A stretch of DNA of 64,000 bases, taken from assembly GCA_028023455.1 (NCBI GenBank), contig JAQFVV010006622.1, forward strand, positions 186,001 to 250,000, given 5' to 3'. Shown here one piece after another: positions 22,246-34,620 of the stretch. The position numbers were made by a program, and so were the translations under genes. The first letter of the stretch is position 1. Every line of letters starts with the position of its first letter. The notes under the pieces are model-generated. The model did not search any database and had not been told where the DNA came from. It worked only from the letters and a program-made list of their open reading frames with translations. The DNA comes from Epiperipatus broadwayi (taxonomy: Eukaryota; Onychophora; Udeonychophora; Euonychophora; Peripatidae).

Positions 22246-22749
22246 ATTTAGACAATAAAAATTTACAAATTAATTAAAGATTTCAAAAATAGACATTTTT
22301 TTCAAAATTATCAAAAAAACAAGTTTATATTTAAATTTCAAAATCAGAATTACTAATAATATTTATCAGACCTTTTAAAAGGTTAATTTATAAAACAATT
22401 TTTATTTTAAATCAGAGTTATTATTTAACTCTTTACATATATGATTTTATTTTAGGAAATATAAAAAAAATATCTACAAAAATTTATTCTGTGTTTATTT
22501 CTACTTTTCCTTTATTTTCCAATATATATATATTCTAACCCAATATTTTTATTATTTTATTTATTTGCACCCAGGACACTAATTTTTCAGGTTGTTGTTA
22601 AGGCAACCAAAATAAAGCAACATATCCATTAATTTTCCAATATGATCTAAAATACCTTTCATATAATACAATTGTACATTCAATTCTCTTAAGCCATGCC
22701 ACGATTGTAATAACAACAATAATTGATCACTTATTAATTTAAAGAATAA

Positions 22750-23040
22750 TTATAATAATATTAATCTCAGGGTTCTTTGTTTCATGTAAGGAAATGCTCG
22801 GCAGTATTGTGTTGTCGCATATGACTGGCATTCTGGTCGGCTATAGGAAACATTTATTTTACTTAAATTCAATGTGTCTTCATCTCTTATATCAACTGCT
22901 ATATTATTTAAAGAGATGATAATTCTATTCAATAATGACGTATAATTTTGAATAACACAGCCCTTTTTTTTCAGAATCTCAGTCAGAATAATAAAAAGAC
23001 AAGGGTGCTTTTTGTGTCCTTCCATCATCCATGACAACAC
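22750..23040 (-). other. Unrecognised 96-codon open frame
   Basis: The frame has mixed, protein-like composition (for example KKGCVIQNYTSLLNRIIISL and NVSYSRPECQSYATTQYC). An intron-like tract ending TTTCCTATAG sits inside it. No family, initiator context or partner exon could be recognised. It may be an isolated exon, a pseudogene or chance. Confidence 0.22.
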
Positions 23041-23049
23041 AATAATATA

Positions 23050-26000
23050 ACTAAGATTTATTACTTAGACAATTTAACTAAATGGGAATGGAATAATGTG
23101 CAACCAAAGTTAATGGTTTGGGAATAAATTCATTTTTTTTTTTTTTACACAAAGGTGAATGTTTAGTCTTAAGTTTTCAACTCCATAAATAATTATCATT
23201 AAACTAAAATATAATGACATATTCCGATCTGCTTAACTTTATTTATCTGGTATATTAAGTTTTTAAGAATTTGGAATGATTTCGGACTCAAGAAAAGGTT
23301 TTGCAAATATTGTGCAAACACTTATATTTAGCATATAAAACAAAAAAATGAATCTACAACAAATTTTAACAAGACTATAATTTATTATTATCACAAAAAA
23401 AAAAATATATGAACATTTATTCAATAATCCCATAGTAATACAAAAATATAAAATATAACTGACATTAATCTGTATACTCTTTTGGTTATGGACTAGAGGT
23501 TACTACTTCTCCTGTATGCAATCATATGGATTGATTAACTAAAAGTACATTTCATTACCAATACATTGTTTATTAAATTTTGGTAACCTTGTAGAAGCTT
23601 TTATTCAAAATTATTGACTAACTATTTTTTTTTTTTAAATGATTAATCCAATCATATGCAATACGCAAAATATTAAATTTATTTCTAATACATTTACTTT
23701 ATTTATGGTCTTTAATGGGATAACCTATTCTAATTATAGGCCAGTTATCAGAAGTTACACTTACCATCTTACATTTAACTTAATGCTAACTTAAGTTATG
23801 ATACAAATTTTATTCATACGTATAATTTTAAATATGAGTATTATTTAATTACTAACCAGAATTAAATATTGCATTTGAATATTCCTTCAGTAAATAAGCG
23901 TCTTAAATTACGCAATTTTAATTACTTTCTCCATTGATTTACTTGTCAAATACTAGCAATATTTAGCAGCACAATACAGATATTGATCTTAGTTACTAAC
24001 GCACTATTTATACTAAAGTGGATCTTGAGGAACTAACACCTCCAATATAACCTTTATCTTGCCCGAACTTTCAAAATTAAGCACAATAATCAACACCTTC
24101 CATGGTGGAGCTATCTTTATTTTCACATGAGGAATATGGAATAACCACGAAGGTCTGTAGAGTAATCTACTACATTAAAATATTTTGGTGGTTTCTTGCC
24201 TCTTACTTGGGCATACAACGAACACACACCAAATACAATCCTCTCCTGGGATTTAAACGAATGAAGCATACTAAATGCTAGATAAATTCTTGATCGTCCT
24301 ATCTATGAGAATCGATCACTTGGGCTATAAACATACCCGAACATTATATTTAAAATCTTCCTCTCATGGAAAACAAAGCTTTTGGGGAGATCATTTTTCA
24401 TCCCACAAAATAAATACATTATAATTATTACCTATGCGAATATTAAGCATATACCAATGCTATATCTGGGCAGGATAAGTAAATACACTGATTATAATAA
24501 ACTTATGTTACCGTGTATACTTTAATCAACATCTGAAATCAATGGACATCATAGAATAAAAGTATAATAATTTTAATTTTAATAAAGGAACATTCAAAAA
24601 TAGTTGGTAGCATACTATCTTAAACTAAATAAAGTGGATGTGTTATTTAAGAATAATTAGGAATAAATTCCTCAATTAATACAGTATAAATTCGTTTCAA
24701 AACTTTAACAAGAAATATTTTGTTATAGCATTTTTTTTTTTTTTTTTTAGTTACTTCTGATAATTTTCAATATTTATTTTACCCTTAAATATCTAAATAT
24801 TTTTCTTTTACGTATCTAACATACAAAATTTCTACCTACAATTGTATGTAATAATTAAAACATATTTTATAGATTTTTTTCTTTTCGTGTTAAATATCAA
24901 CTTAACATATAATAATTATATTAAAACATACCTTTGTCATTACAAGGCTATTAAATATCACTTGACCATACAGACTTTAACCTATGTGATATAACAAAAA
25001 AATACATATCATTTATAACTTAGTTTTAAACAATCATTAATTAACAAGTGCATACTCTCTCATTAGAAAATGTTTTTCTGTTGAGCAATTGGTCCAGGTG
25101 AAGAGCTTTATCCAGTCGTATTTCACGAAGCAAGTTTAAAAACAATAAACGCATGGTATTATTTCCTTTAAATAAAAGTTTTCTCTTATTTTGTGCGTTT
25201 AATAAATTAGGTAAAGAAACATATAGCAGAATTGAAGATTAATTCTTACTTGAATTAAACTACTACAATTTTGGGATCCAAGAAAAAAAAATAGACTTCT
25301 AACATAGACGAATATTTGACTATAGACGATAAACATACACAATATTTTTTTTTATTGACGATACGTATACTTATTAGCTAGCTTACTTATGGACGAAAAT
25401 GCGCAATTTTCCGAGAGATTATTATGATAATAACCGCAGTCAATTTACGTGTACAGGAAGTTTTAATAATTCCAACTGATGTATAATATAATATATCATT
25501 TATTTTTATCATTAAGTCACTAAGATATTTGGTTTTGTTCATACTTTAGGAATTATAAATTTTTTTTAATGGTAACTTCTCCGTAAGAATGCCCCTATAT
25601 AACTTTTCCTATATTTACTCTGAGAAAGTTTATATATTTTTTTATTTTTTATTTTTTTTTAAAAATATACAGGTGCATAATTTAATCTTATTTATCATTA
25701 TTATTATTTCCAGACAATTCTTGGTGAATAAAACATATTTTAACGTATGTAACTACATTACTTGTAAAGGCAGACAATATTGAGAAAGAGCGCGAAAATG
25801 TTTCTAGTTGATTTTCCTTGGTTTCAAAATATTTCTTTCAATTATTTTTATTTTTTTTCTTTCTATACCAAGAAAATATCAATAAATGACATAAAGTTAA
25901 TAAATAATTATTTCTCACTTGGAAATCATTTATCTTCCTTAATTTAGACATAATAACACTTTTCGTGATTCCCTTAGTTAATTCTGTCATTTTTAACTTT

Positions 26001-26790
26001 AGCGTGAGACAATAAATTTTTAAGTATAAAAGGTCTTTAAATAGGTAGATGGCAAAGAAAATCAGGATATCTTATCAAAAAAAATTTAGCCACACATTAT
26101 ATTATTAAAATTTTACTTTGATTACATTTATTTCTGCAAAATAAAATGAAAAAATTGAGTTACCAAATTTCAGCACTGTTCCTTCCTTGAAAACTAAAAG
26201 CAGACTATCTTTTTTTTCAAAAAAAAATGATCTTGATTATGAAATTGGTTGTTTCATTTTGTTGTTGTTTTTTTTTTTTTACTTTAGCGACCTCTTCCAG
26301 AAAAATAATCATTTGATTATAACATAAACAAAAGAAAGGAAAAACCTATTACAATCATATAGTTTTAGTATTATTTACCTAGATTACAAAGTAATTTGAC
26401 AATATAAAAAAAATAATAATAAATACATTAAATTAACAATCAGTGATGTATAATTCTTTAAACATTTTTTTTTCTTTTTTTTTACAAAAAGAAATTACCA
26501 GAAGTTATTGTGCTTTATGATAAGACACTCATCCACTCTCCCCTCTACCCATCCAAAAATCAATTACTGTTTAGCTTTTATACCATATTAATTTGCTCTA
26601 ATTATTAATATCTCAATTAAATTATTCATGTTCTCTCTTTAAAAATGACATTGAGTTATTAAATCTATTAGTTATTCACCCAAAACATGCCAAAGTGAGT
26701 GAATAGCATACTTTATTAATCAATTATTACTATTGTTATTTTATCTTTTTATTTCTTTAAAGAATAGCATTGTTTTCCTGCAGAAATAAT
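23050..26790. other. AT-rich intergenic sequence with one coding-like patch
   Basis: Mostly featureless. Around 24080-24340 the composition rises and a minus-strand frame reads protein-like (RSRIYLAFSMLHSFKSQERI then FGVCSLYAQVRGKKPPKYF), probably debris of an old element. Long T-runs lie near 24731 and 26267. Confidence 0.4.
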
Positions 26791-26823
26791 GCCAAGTAAA
26801 CCAAGTGTCAATAACACTAGGTT

Positions 26824-26826
<3 letters not shown>

Positions 26827-26898
<72 letters not shown>

Positions 26899-26952
26899 TA
26901 TATTATTATGGGTGTACCATGTAATCCAACTGGTTACAATATATATATATAT
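26827..26952. repeat. TA microsatellites flanked by GGTTACAATATA
   Basis: Two long TA arrays are separated by AGTTG, and a third array follows a second GGTTACAATATA about 115 bp downstream. Confidence 0.85.
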
Positions 26953-27299
26953 ATCAAATAATAGATTTTAAAAATATTTAGCATATTTAGAATGTTCACC
27001 CTATCATGTTTTTAGGTATTTAAAAGGTTTATGTAACATGAGATGGGTGCTTTTATTGTTTAGCTGGATGTTAATTTATATTTTTGTTTCTTATTTGGTT
27101 TTGAGTTTAATAAAAATCAAAAATTCTGACTGATTACAATATATAAAAATTACATAACCACAAGCAATGTTTAAAATAATTGTCAAGGCAATCAGATCAT
27201 AAATGATTGTGAAGATGTAATTTATATATGATAACCAATTATAGCTATATGCACTTATGTTATTATATATATATTCCAGAGAATACATTATTTCCCCAA

Positions 27300-27960
27300 G
27301 AAGTCACACTCATATAAATATCTGTCTGAATTTATATCTCATGTAAAATCTTGAGCATTGAGATAAAATCAGATTCTTTTATTTTTGATTAAATTTAGAC
27401 AAAAAATATTATTAGTTATTATAACATATTGTTCATCTTGGAGCTATCAATTTTAATTGATAGTTACTTTTTACCATCTTGCTGGCCATTTTCCATAGAT
27501 ATTTAAAGTTTTCTGATTTTTTTTTGTTTTCATCTTGAATAATATGTGAAAATATTTAATTTAGCATATACAGTATATAGTTTTCAGTGAAATGTCTTGT
27601 TACAAGTACAACTTCAGAGATGTTATTTTTCAAAGTTCCTACACTTATATAAATATCTGCCAAAATTTATTTTCCATATAAAGTTATTGAGAAAACAGTC
27701 TATCTTTTATCTGTAAGTAAATTCAGACGAAATCTATTATTGGTTACTACAACTTATGGTTGATATTGGGAATATCAATTTTAATTGATGGTTGCCTAAT
27801 ACATTTTCTCTAGTTATTTAATGGAGTTACTCAATTTATTTTTATGTTTACATCTTAAATAAACGGGGAAAATATTTAATTTAACATACATTTATAAAGG
27901 GGGATGTGAATTTTTTAATAAAAATTGTTTATTTCCTTCAAAATACTGTTCACTTAATAT
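27300..27960. repeat. Diverged tandem duplication, period about 334 bp
   Basis: Two units share ATATAAATATCTG, a TCAATTTTAATTGATRGTT palindrome and neighbouring phrases at a constant offset of about 334 bp (for example 27312 and 27646). No coding potential. Confidence 0.7.
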
Positions 27961-29100
27961 AATATAGCAGTCTAAATGTGTTTTTAACATTTTGAAGTAA
28001 TCCATAAACACTAAAAAGTGAAACCTTTTAACACCTGCAATATTTTTTTTCACCATTTTTAAGTCATCAAAAAAATGGCACTTTTTAAATCAATAAAATA
28101 AAAATAAGTTCCATACTTAGAGATCAAGTGAATATGACTGATAGAAAAGTTGGTTCATGTTGAATTTAATTTAAAATTGTTTCACACTCAAGACTACTTG
28201 CAGAGGAATTGTCAGGGTAAATTTTGCACTCCTCACTTTGCCACAAAACAGAACATTTATATCTTATTGCATCATGCAAATATATCAGAACTTGTAGATA
28301 AAATATCTGACCATTAAGAATCACTTTTGAGAGAATAGTTATGTTTGCATCAATGAAAAACATCAGGATTATCATGATATTGGATTTTACTCACCACACT
28401 TTTTGGGACATAATGAATTTAATAATTTCATGAAATCATTTATAAAGTTGTAGTTTCCCCAGAACAGATTTCTTGTAATCTGTTTCAAGAATTATAAATG
28501 TTTTTTTTGCCATTTTCCTTAATAGAAAAAAGAATTTCACATTATTTCAACTTTTCCACCATTACAACAATCACCAAATATGTGAAATGCACTTTGCAAA
28601 AAAAAAAGTGTTACATAGCATCACAATTTCACATGGTAATGCAATGTAGCAGATGAATGCAAAAGGGGCACTTGCATGGTGCACTTGCAACAAAAAAATT
28701 CCAGTTAATTTTGGGTCTCCCCTCATATAAGTATCACAAAAACGTTATTTCACATTGTCATATTTTGAAAGAAGTAAAAAAGGATACCCAAAATGCCAAA
28801 TCTCTGAGATGCTTCTTGTTTTTTTAATATTCCTTACTCTTTTGTTTAAAGTGTAAAAATATAAAATTGTATTTTTCAAAATATATATGTAAGACATTTC
28901 ACATGTATAATATAAAGAGATATTGGAATTAAATTAGTAAAATCATATGTATTAATAAAAAATGCTATATTGATGTTTAACCGAGTTTAAAGTTAATATC
29001 TGAATTAAAAGAAATACAACAAACCAAAACTAATACATGCCTGTCAATAATCATTAATGTGTTTGTCTTATAATGAGAACCATCAATTCAGTAATGTAAT
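27961..29100. other. AT-rich intergenic sequence, no feature seen
   Basis: No supported gene or repeat beyond homopolymer runs. Confidence 0.5.
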
Positions 29101-29139
29101 GTGTGTACTTTATATATATATATATTCTTATATTACATT

Positions 29140-29590
29140 TTAATGCAGACTTTTTTTATATAATTCCTTCTTTATTTTTCTTACAGTTTCAACTGTCCAG
29201 CAGTCTTCATCAGAGCTCTCTATAAATTTAACTTCTCTCTCTATAACTGTAACTGATTTTTTTTTAATTTTCTGAATCTTTTGTGTCTTTTCTTCTTCTT
29301 GGAAGTTTATTATTGTTATATCTTCTTGTTTACTTTTTTGCATTTCTCTTCATATATTCATATTTATTATTTTTTTTACCATCTCCTCATGTGCACTATA
29401 ATGCAATATTTTTTATATAATTTGTTCTTTGTTTTGCTTACAGTTCTGACTGTCCTGCAATCTTCATCAGACCTCTCTATAAATTTACTTCTCTCTAGAG
29501 AGCACCCATGAAGACTGAAGGGCAGTCAAAACTGTGAACAAAATAAGGAAGAAATTATATAAAAAAAGATTGCATTAAAGTATATATGAG
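29140..29590. repeat. Third hammerhead-like repeat, three decayed copies
   Basis: Copies lie at about 29150-29240 (minus), 29400-29490 (minus) and 29495-29590 (plus). The first reads CTGATGA, an extra A, stem II GACTG-CTGGA-CAGTT, GAAA and CTGTAAG. The second keeps CTGATGA and a paired stem II (GATTG/CAGTC) but has AGAA. The third has CCATGA with stem II GACTG/CAGTC. Stem I is not convincing in any copy. The copies end with AATTATATAAAAAA and ATTGCATTA-type sequence. Confidence 0.5.
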
Positions 29591-30029
29591 ATGATAAAAA
29601 ATATTTATTCAAATACTTTTACATGTGGAAATCAAAATAAAATTGTATAGCAGATAATATTTCAGCATCTGCTTTTTTACAATCATAATAAGTCATGTAT
29701 TTATGGTTTTGACTTCAATTTTAATAATGTAAAATATTGCAAATTGAAAAAAATAACGATAAAAGAGAAATAAAGGGAGTTATGCTAATATACAAATATA
29801 AACATGACTTAATTAACAAGCAAGCAGCAAACATTAAGATCACAGAATTGTGGGAAGGTTAGCCTTTCAAAGTTTTAGTTGACAAAGATTACTAGAATAA
29901 TTGAAAGTGCTCCTAAGTGGATAAAATTTTTAATTATTTGATTACTGTACTTAAAAATATTCAATTATATAATTATGCACATTGTTTTGAAAAAAATACA
30001 GACATCGAATAATATATATATATTAAAGA

Positions 30030-30420
30030 TTGTAACTTGAATAAATAGGGTGAGATAATTAATTCAAAGAAGTTTAACTAAACCTCATTAAACAGGCAAA
30101 TATAACCTGTTCTGAAAGCAGCTAACAAATAGTCAATTATAAATTTCAAATTCCTCAGAAATTATCAATTACTTAGATAATAAAGCTAATAATGATCAAT
30201 ATTAGATAGGTTTATAAATGTGAATATGTGAAAACAATCAACAACAATAACAATATCAATAACAATCTCAATCTGTTGCCAAGACAACCTCCTTCATCTA
30301 TGGTTTAATATATTTATATAGATATTAACATTTGCAATTTGACTAAAGAGTGTGAAAATATTAATTCAAAGAAGTTAAAATAAACCTAATTAAACAGCCA
30401 AATATACCCTTTTTTAAAGC
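30030..30420. repeat. Diverged tandem duplication, period about 305 bp
   Basis: ATTAATTCAAAGAAGTT followed by AACCTMATTAAACAG and CAAATATA occurs near 30058 and 30359. Confidence 0.65.
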
Positions 30421-30889
30421 AAAATGAAATTTGCTACTAATTCTGAATAATTATATTGTAGAAGATGAAAAACGCTTGTGATGAGATAATTAATGTTTGT
30501 GTAGAAGAGAAATACTCATTCTTATAATAAAAAATTGAAGAAATTAGTGAAGATCTATCTCTCTGAAGGATTTTTCTGATGTGTTTTCATTTTGTCAATA
30601 TACTGTTTGTCATAGCAACTCCATTTTCAGAAATTTTTGCTGGTGTCCTAGAAACATTAGGAGAAATCATATTTGTGTTGAGACAAAATATTAGCACTAT
30701 ATAAAACAGTTTAAATATCTCACTGTAAAATGAAACCTTTCTTTAGCATTCCTAAATGGACACAGTAAAGAAAAAACATTACAATATTAATAAATTGCCT
30801 CCTGGAGAAGTCTCTAATTAAAACAGATCATCAGCAATATTTAGCATCTGATAATTTGAATATATAAATGATATATTATTTACCATAAA

Positions 30890-31375
30890 ACTTAAGTAAT
30901 AGTGATATTCACGATTAAGCCAATGCACATGTGCTTTAAAGATAAATTATAAATGAATACTCTCATTTTTCCAGACACAAGATATAGTTTTTTAGAAAAG
31001 ATGGAATGAATCCACCCATCCTTTCAACCCAAACATTTATGTATGGACAAATCTTAAGTGTATGGAAATGAGAGCGTGAAGGTGTTAAGCAATCACTTTA
31101 AATTACATTTATTATGCTTCCCCCCCCCCCCCCCCCCCCCAACCTACCCGTTATTTGATCCCCCCCCCCCTTTGAACAAATGAGCTTGTGAAATCTTTAC
31201 AATTTACAATATGTCATTCTTTAATTGAAATTAAACATATATAATGAGATATTATTTTATATAGCGTTATGTTTTTATACTGTAATAGTGATATTAGCGA
31301 TTAAGCCAATGCACATGCACTTTAAAGATAAATTGAAAATGAATACTCTCACTTTTCAAGACACCCCTCTCCTTT
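30890..31375. repeat. Duplicated segment, offset about 390 bp, with poly-C tracts between
   Basis: GATTAAGCCAATGCACATG and AATGAATACTCTCA occur at about 30913 and 31299 with matching flanks. Between them lie C-runs of about 22 (about 31119-31140) and 10 (about 31161-31170). Confidence 0.75.
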
Positions 31376-31679
31376 TTATATTTCTGAAGTAAAACAATAA
31401 TTAGGTGGTAAGTTGCATGACTAAGGATCAGCTATCTAGAAAACATTTTAAACTATAGAAACATTTTCATGTATTATTGGAATTGAAGCTCATGTAATAG
31501 CCAAATCAAGTAGATGAACAGTACTATATCATGTGACTAATTGTTAGGATCCCATGAACATAAATTTTAATATTAATATTAATATTTTAAAAATTAAAGT
31601 AAATACACCATACAATTAATAATTTAAAATTAATTTTAAATGTTTATGACAGATTAAAAAAGCATTAAGATTGACACCA

Positions 31680-31785
31680 CTCAAATTAATGCAGAGATAG
31701 TAGAACTTCGCCTCCATAGTTATGGTCTTAGATTTGAATCTGGTCCAAATTGTTTAGCAAGATGCTTATAATTGTACTTTCAGGT
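31680..31785 (+). repeat. Possible decayed tRNA-like SINE
   Basis: An A-box-like GAGATAGTAGAAC and a B-box-like TAGATTTGAATCTGG stand about 30 bp apart, followed by short GC-richer body sequence (CAGGTAGATGACCC). No TSD found. Confidence 0.35.
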
Positions 31786-32389
31786 AGATGACCCATAATG
31801 AACCCAGATAATATCCTACATTGTGCAGTAAATGATTATTTTGTTATCTTTAGGTAAACAATAAAATAATGATAAAAAACACATGAACTCTGATTATGCA
31901 TCATTTAGCATGTCTGGTCAAGATTGCTTTCTTTTTCATTGCTTCTCTATAGGGAGCTGTTGAAAAAACTTTTGCCCTCCATAACTTTCACTCTGTTACG
32001 TAGTCAAATTTATTTGTTTATTTTCTAAAAAATAATTAACAGCAAATAAAAAAGTTGTATTTAAGACTATAAAATTCCATTTCCAGAGTATTAAGTTATA
32101 TTGGAGAAAATGCATCACATTTTTGTTTCCAAAGGCACAATCTAAGCTCCTAACAAATTATTTCGATTCTATATAAAATCATACTTCCATGAGAAATTTA
32201 TAAACAGCCACTGTCCTTATTTCAGCGTAGGACATGGAGTTTTATTGTGCTATCCGTTGCATCGACTTTTTTACTTTTACACAGATATTCAAATCATTGG
32301 CTTGAAGCTTCTAAATACTTAAAATATTGAACTCAAATCAACATGCATATAGAGACCAGATATATTTCTAGGAGAAACAAATGCTCTTT

Positions 32390-32491
32390 TTTTTTCATGT
32401 GTCATAGAATCGGCCGGGAAGCTAACCCACTAACCCGGAACAACTGCTTGTAAGGCTGCTGTGCTGACCTCTCGACAACCAACGCTTGACA
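32390..32491 (-). mobile_element. tRNA-derived SINE, second copy
   Basis: On the minus strand this matches the 14.2 kb SINE from start (TCAAGCGTTGG) to tail (TATGACACATGA plus A-run). It has the same TTACAA anticodon loop and the same extra TTAGTGGG ahead of the T loop, so the duplication is a family trait. A 13-bp flank pair, ACAAATGCTCTTT (32377-32389) and ACAAAAGCTCTTT (32492-32504), matches at 12 positions. Confidence 0.87.
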
Positions 32492-32933
32492 ACAAAAGCT
32501 CTTTCTGAACAATTTATCAAAAGAATGCTATTTACACACACACACACACACCTTGTCTTAAAAAATTCAAATCACATTATTTTATTCTAGTATTATAATA
32601 AAATATTAGTTAATACTACAAGAATGAAGCTTAGATGGAAGAGGTTATAATATTTTTTTTTATTCAATGAGAGGTTGTTATAGTTCTGTCCAATATTTTT
32701 TATACTGTCTCTTTTTTTTTCTGGGTTTAAAACATAAAATAATTAAATAACACACATTTTTATTATAATTTGATTTTAAACACAATATAAAGATATACTA
32801 TCTTATTATAAAATATTTCTTTATTCTGTTTCAATTTTAAGTGCAGAATAAAACTATCTCAAAGTTTGTGATTGTGCTATTTTACTTATAATTACATGGT
32901 AGAATATTTCTAACACCGAGAATTAATTGTTAA

Positions 32934-33315
32934 ATGCTTTCAGAAAAATTCAATCTTTATTTAAACTTTTCAAATATATTCAATTGTTAATAATAGCACA
33001 CTTATTAGTAAATGACCCATACTGTAGTAAAAATAATGTTTCTTTTTTTATGGTACTTCTGGCCTGAAGAATAAAGTTACTAGTACGGGTTATTAAACCT
33101 GGAACTTTTAGATTCGTGATACTAAACCAATTAGTCTATTCCATTAAAGGCCTTATTAATTAAGCCCGTCTATCAAAAATCTTTGACAAAATAGCTTAGT
33201 CAGTTAGAGTATCACTTTAAATACAGTATTCACAAATTTAAAGTTGCAGATTCAACTCAATACTAGTACTGTCAGTGGTCAGACCAGCAACATCTGCTGA
33301 AGAGAGAAGAATAAT
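32934..33315. repeat. tRNA-like/Penelope-tail inverted unit
   Basis: Two tRNA-like segments lie head to head. The plus-strand one reads ATAGCTTAGTCAGTTAGAG with B-like GCAGATTCAACTC and a body GTCAGTGGTCAGACCAGCA. The minus-strand one ends, beyond its GGCCAGAAG body, in TTAATAATAGCACAC-type tail shared with the terminal repeats at 60-63 kb. A truncated member of that group. Confidence 0.62.
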
Positions 33316-33376
33316 ATCACAAGAAATGTTTTATTTATCAACCTGTATGCTATTAGTAAAAGTATATATATATATG

Positions 33377-33679
33377 GGATTTGAGCTTTCATCATCAGAT
33401 TTTCAATGATATGGATGGCTGAAAAGTTGGAAGTTAAAGTGAACTGAAACCTATCCATTAAAGTATGAAGATTTGCTATCTTAATATAAACTGAGCACTG
33501 ATTATATATATGTGTGTGAGATGATAATCTGGACCAACTGATGAGTGTTGGTTTAGCATGAAATACGTATATTGGTGATTATTTATCTTTTCTACATGTG
33601 TGTGGTCATGTGTATCAGTTGTATGAGATAGTGTGGATAGTTGAAGGGTGCTTGAAAATCTGAGTTCAAATCCTCTCTT
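33377..33679 (+). mobile_element. HHR family-1 monomer, copy C
   Basis: One arm only of the family-1 unit: a body starting GGATTTGAGCTTTCATCATC, the ribozyme, then the tRNA-like end with A-box-like TGAGATAGTGTGG (33624-33636) and B-box GAGTTCAAATCC (33662-33673). TATATATATATATG flanks it on both sides (33363-33376 and 33680-33693); this could be a TSD, although simple sequence weakens the case. It shows that the 303-bp monomer is a unit in its own right. Confidence 0.85.
33523..33583 (+). ncRNA. Hammerhead ribozyme, family 1, copy C
   Basis: CTGATGA 33538-33544; stem II GTGTT-GGTTT-AGCAT with two wobble pairs; GAAA 33560-33563; TACGTAT 33564-33570; cleavage after A33571. Stem I: ACCAA with TTGGT, a 3-base bulge (TGG), then GATAATC with GATTATT (7 pairs, one a wobble). 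Confidence 0.82.
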
Positions 33680-33693
33680 TATATATATATATG

Positions 33694-34620
33694 AGAAATT
33701 TATATAAAGTTAGAATTTTTCTAAAGACATCTCAAATAGTGTAACATATAAAATAAAACTGTATAATGAATTTAAAATTATTTAGTTTATGATTATGGTC
33801 TTTTTATTAATAGGATGACTTCACTTCGCTACATTTCTGGTAGAGATATAAAGATCACTAGATATTATAAACTAATAACTGTAAGCTTGTTTATATTATT
33901 GACATATATATCACTGATTTTCTACTCGAGAATTCAATAATTGTTAGTCTTACTCAATAAATATTTATATATATTTTTAACGTAAATAAATTTCGATATT
34001 TATAATGAAATACCAAATACTTGATACTGACTTTTAAGATAGCTTTAAATATCTAATTCATAGAATTTAAATTATAAGTGTTTTATCTTTATCATTGTGT
34101 AATATCGAAAGGATAAAGTGTAGAGATAAACAGATTCAACACAACTCGTTACGATTTTTAAAATGTCATTACACATGTTTTTTCTCTCTCTTATGGATAC
34201 TTGAACGCACGTATGTGAATGTTAAAAAATTTGTTATGCAACAATTAGTTCAAATTAAGAAATTGATTTACTTAATCATCATCGAGAATATCTTGCCACT
34301 TACAACAATATTTTATTATTAGATGATAACTTGATTCATTACGAAACGGTAAATAATCAGTCATGCGAATTAAGCCTGTGATTAGAAGCAATACGAAATT
34401 TAAAAACTATAAAAAACTTTTATTGCTCATTAAATGCGACGATTCATTCTTCGAAATACGAACTCTAATGTATTTTATATATTAGTTCACAGAGGGCAGT
34501 ACTGGATTTCTTAACCACGTGGGGTGATTTAATGCTTAAATATGTATATATATATGCGTAAGAATAACAATTTCATTAATGCATGCAAATTAAAATGAGG
34601 TTTTATAGTAATATTACATT
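33694..34620. promoter_or_regulatory. Upstream region of the Mab-21-like gene
   Basis: AT-rich. The in-frame stop TAA at 34609-34611 lies just before the chosen start. A TATA-rich tract (about 34540-34556) and a CACGTG E-box (about 34516) are the only promoter-like signals and are weak evidence. A short plus-strand ORF (34095-34322) has no recognisable content. Confidence 0.25.

Noticed and set aside
26789-26971. 60-codon plus-strand ORF
   Set aside because: Mostly Tyr-Ile from a TA microsatellite.
34095-34322. 75-codon ORF upstream of the Mab-21-like gene as a 5' exon
   Set aside because: No splice donor, no family similarity, and a stop lies directly before the main start codon.
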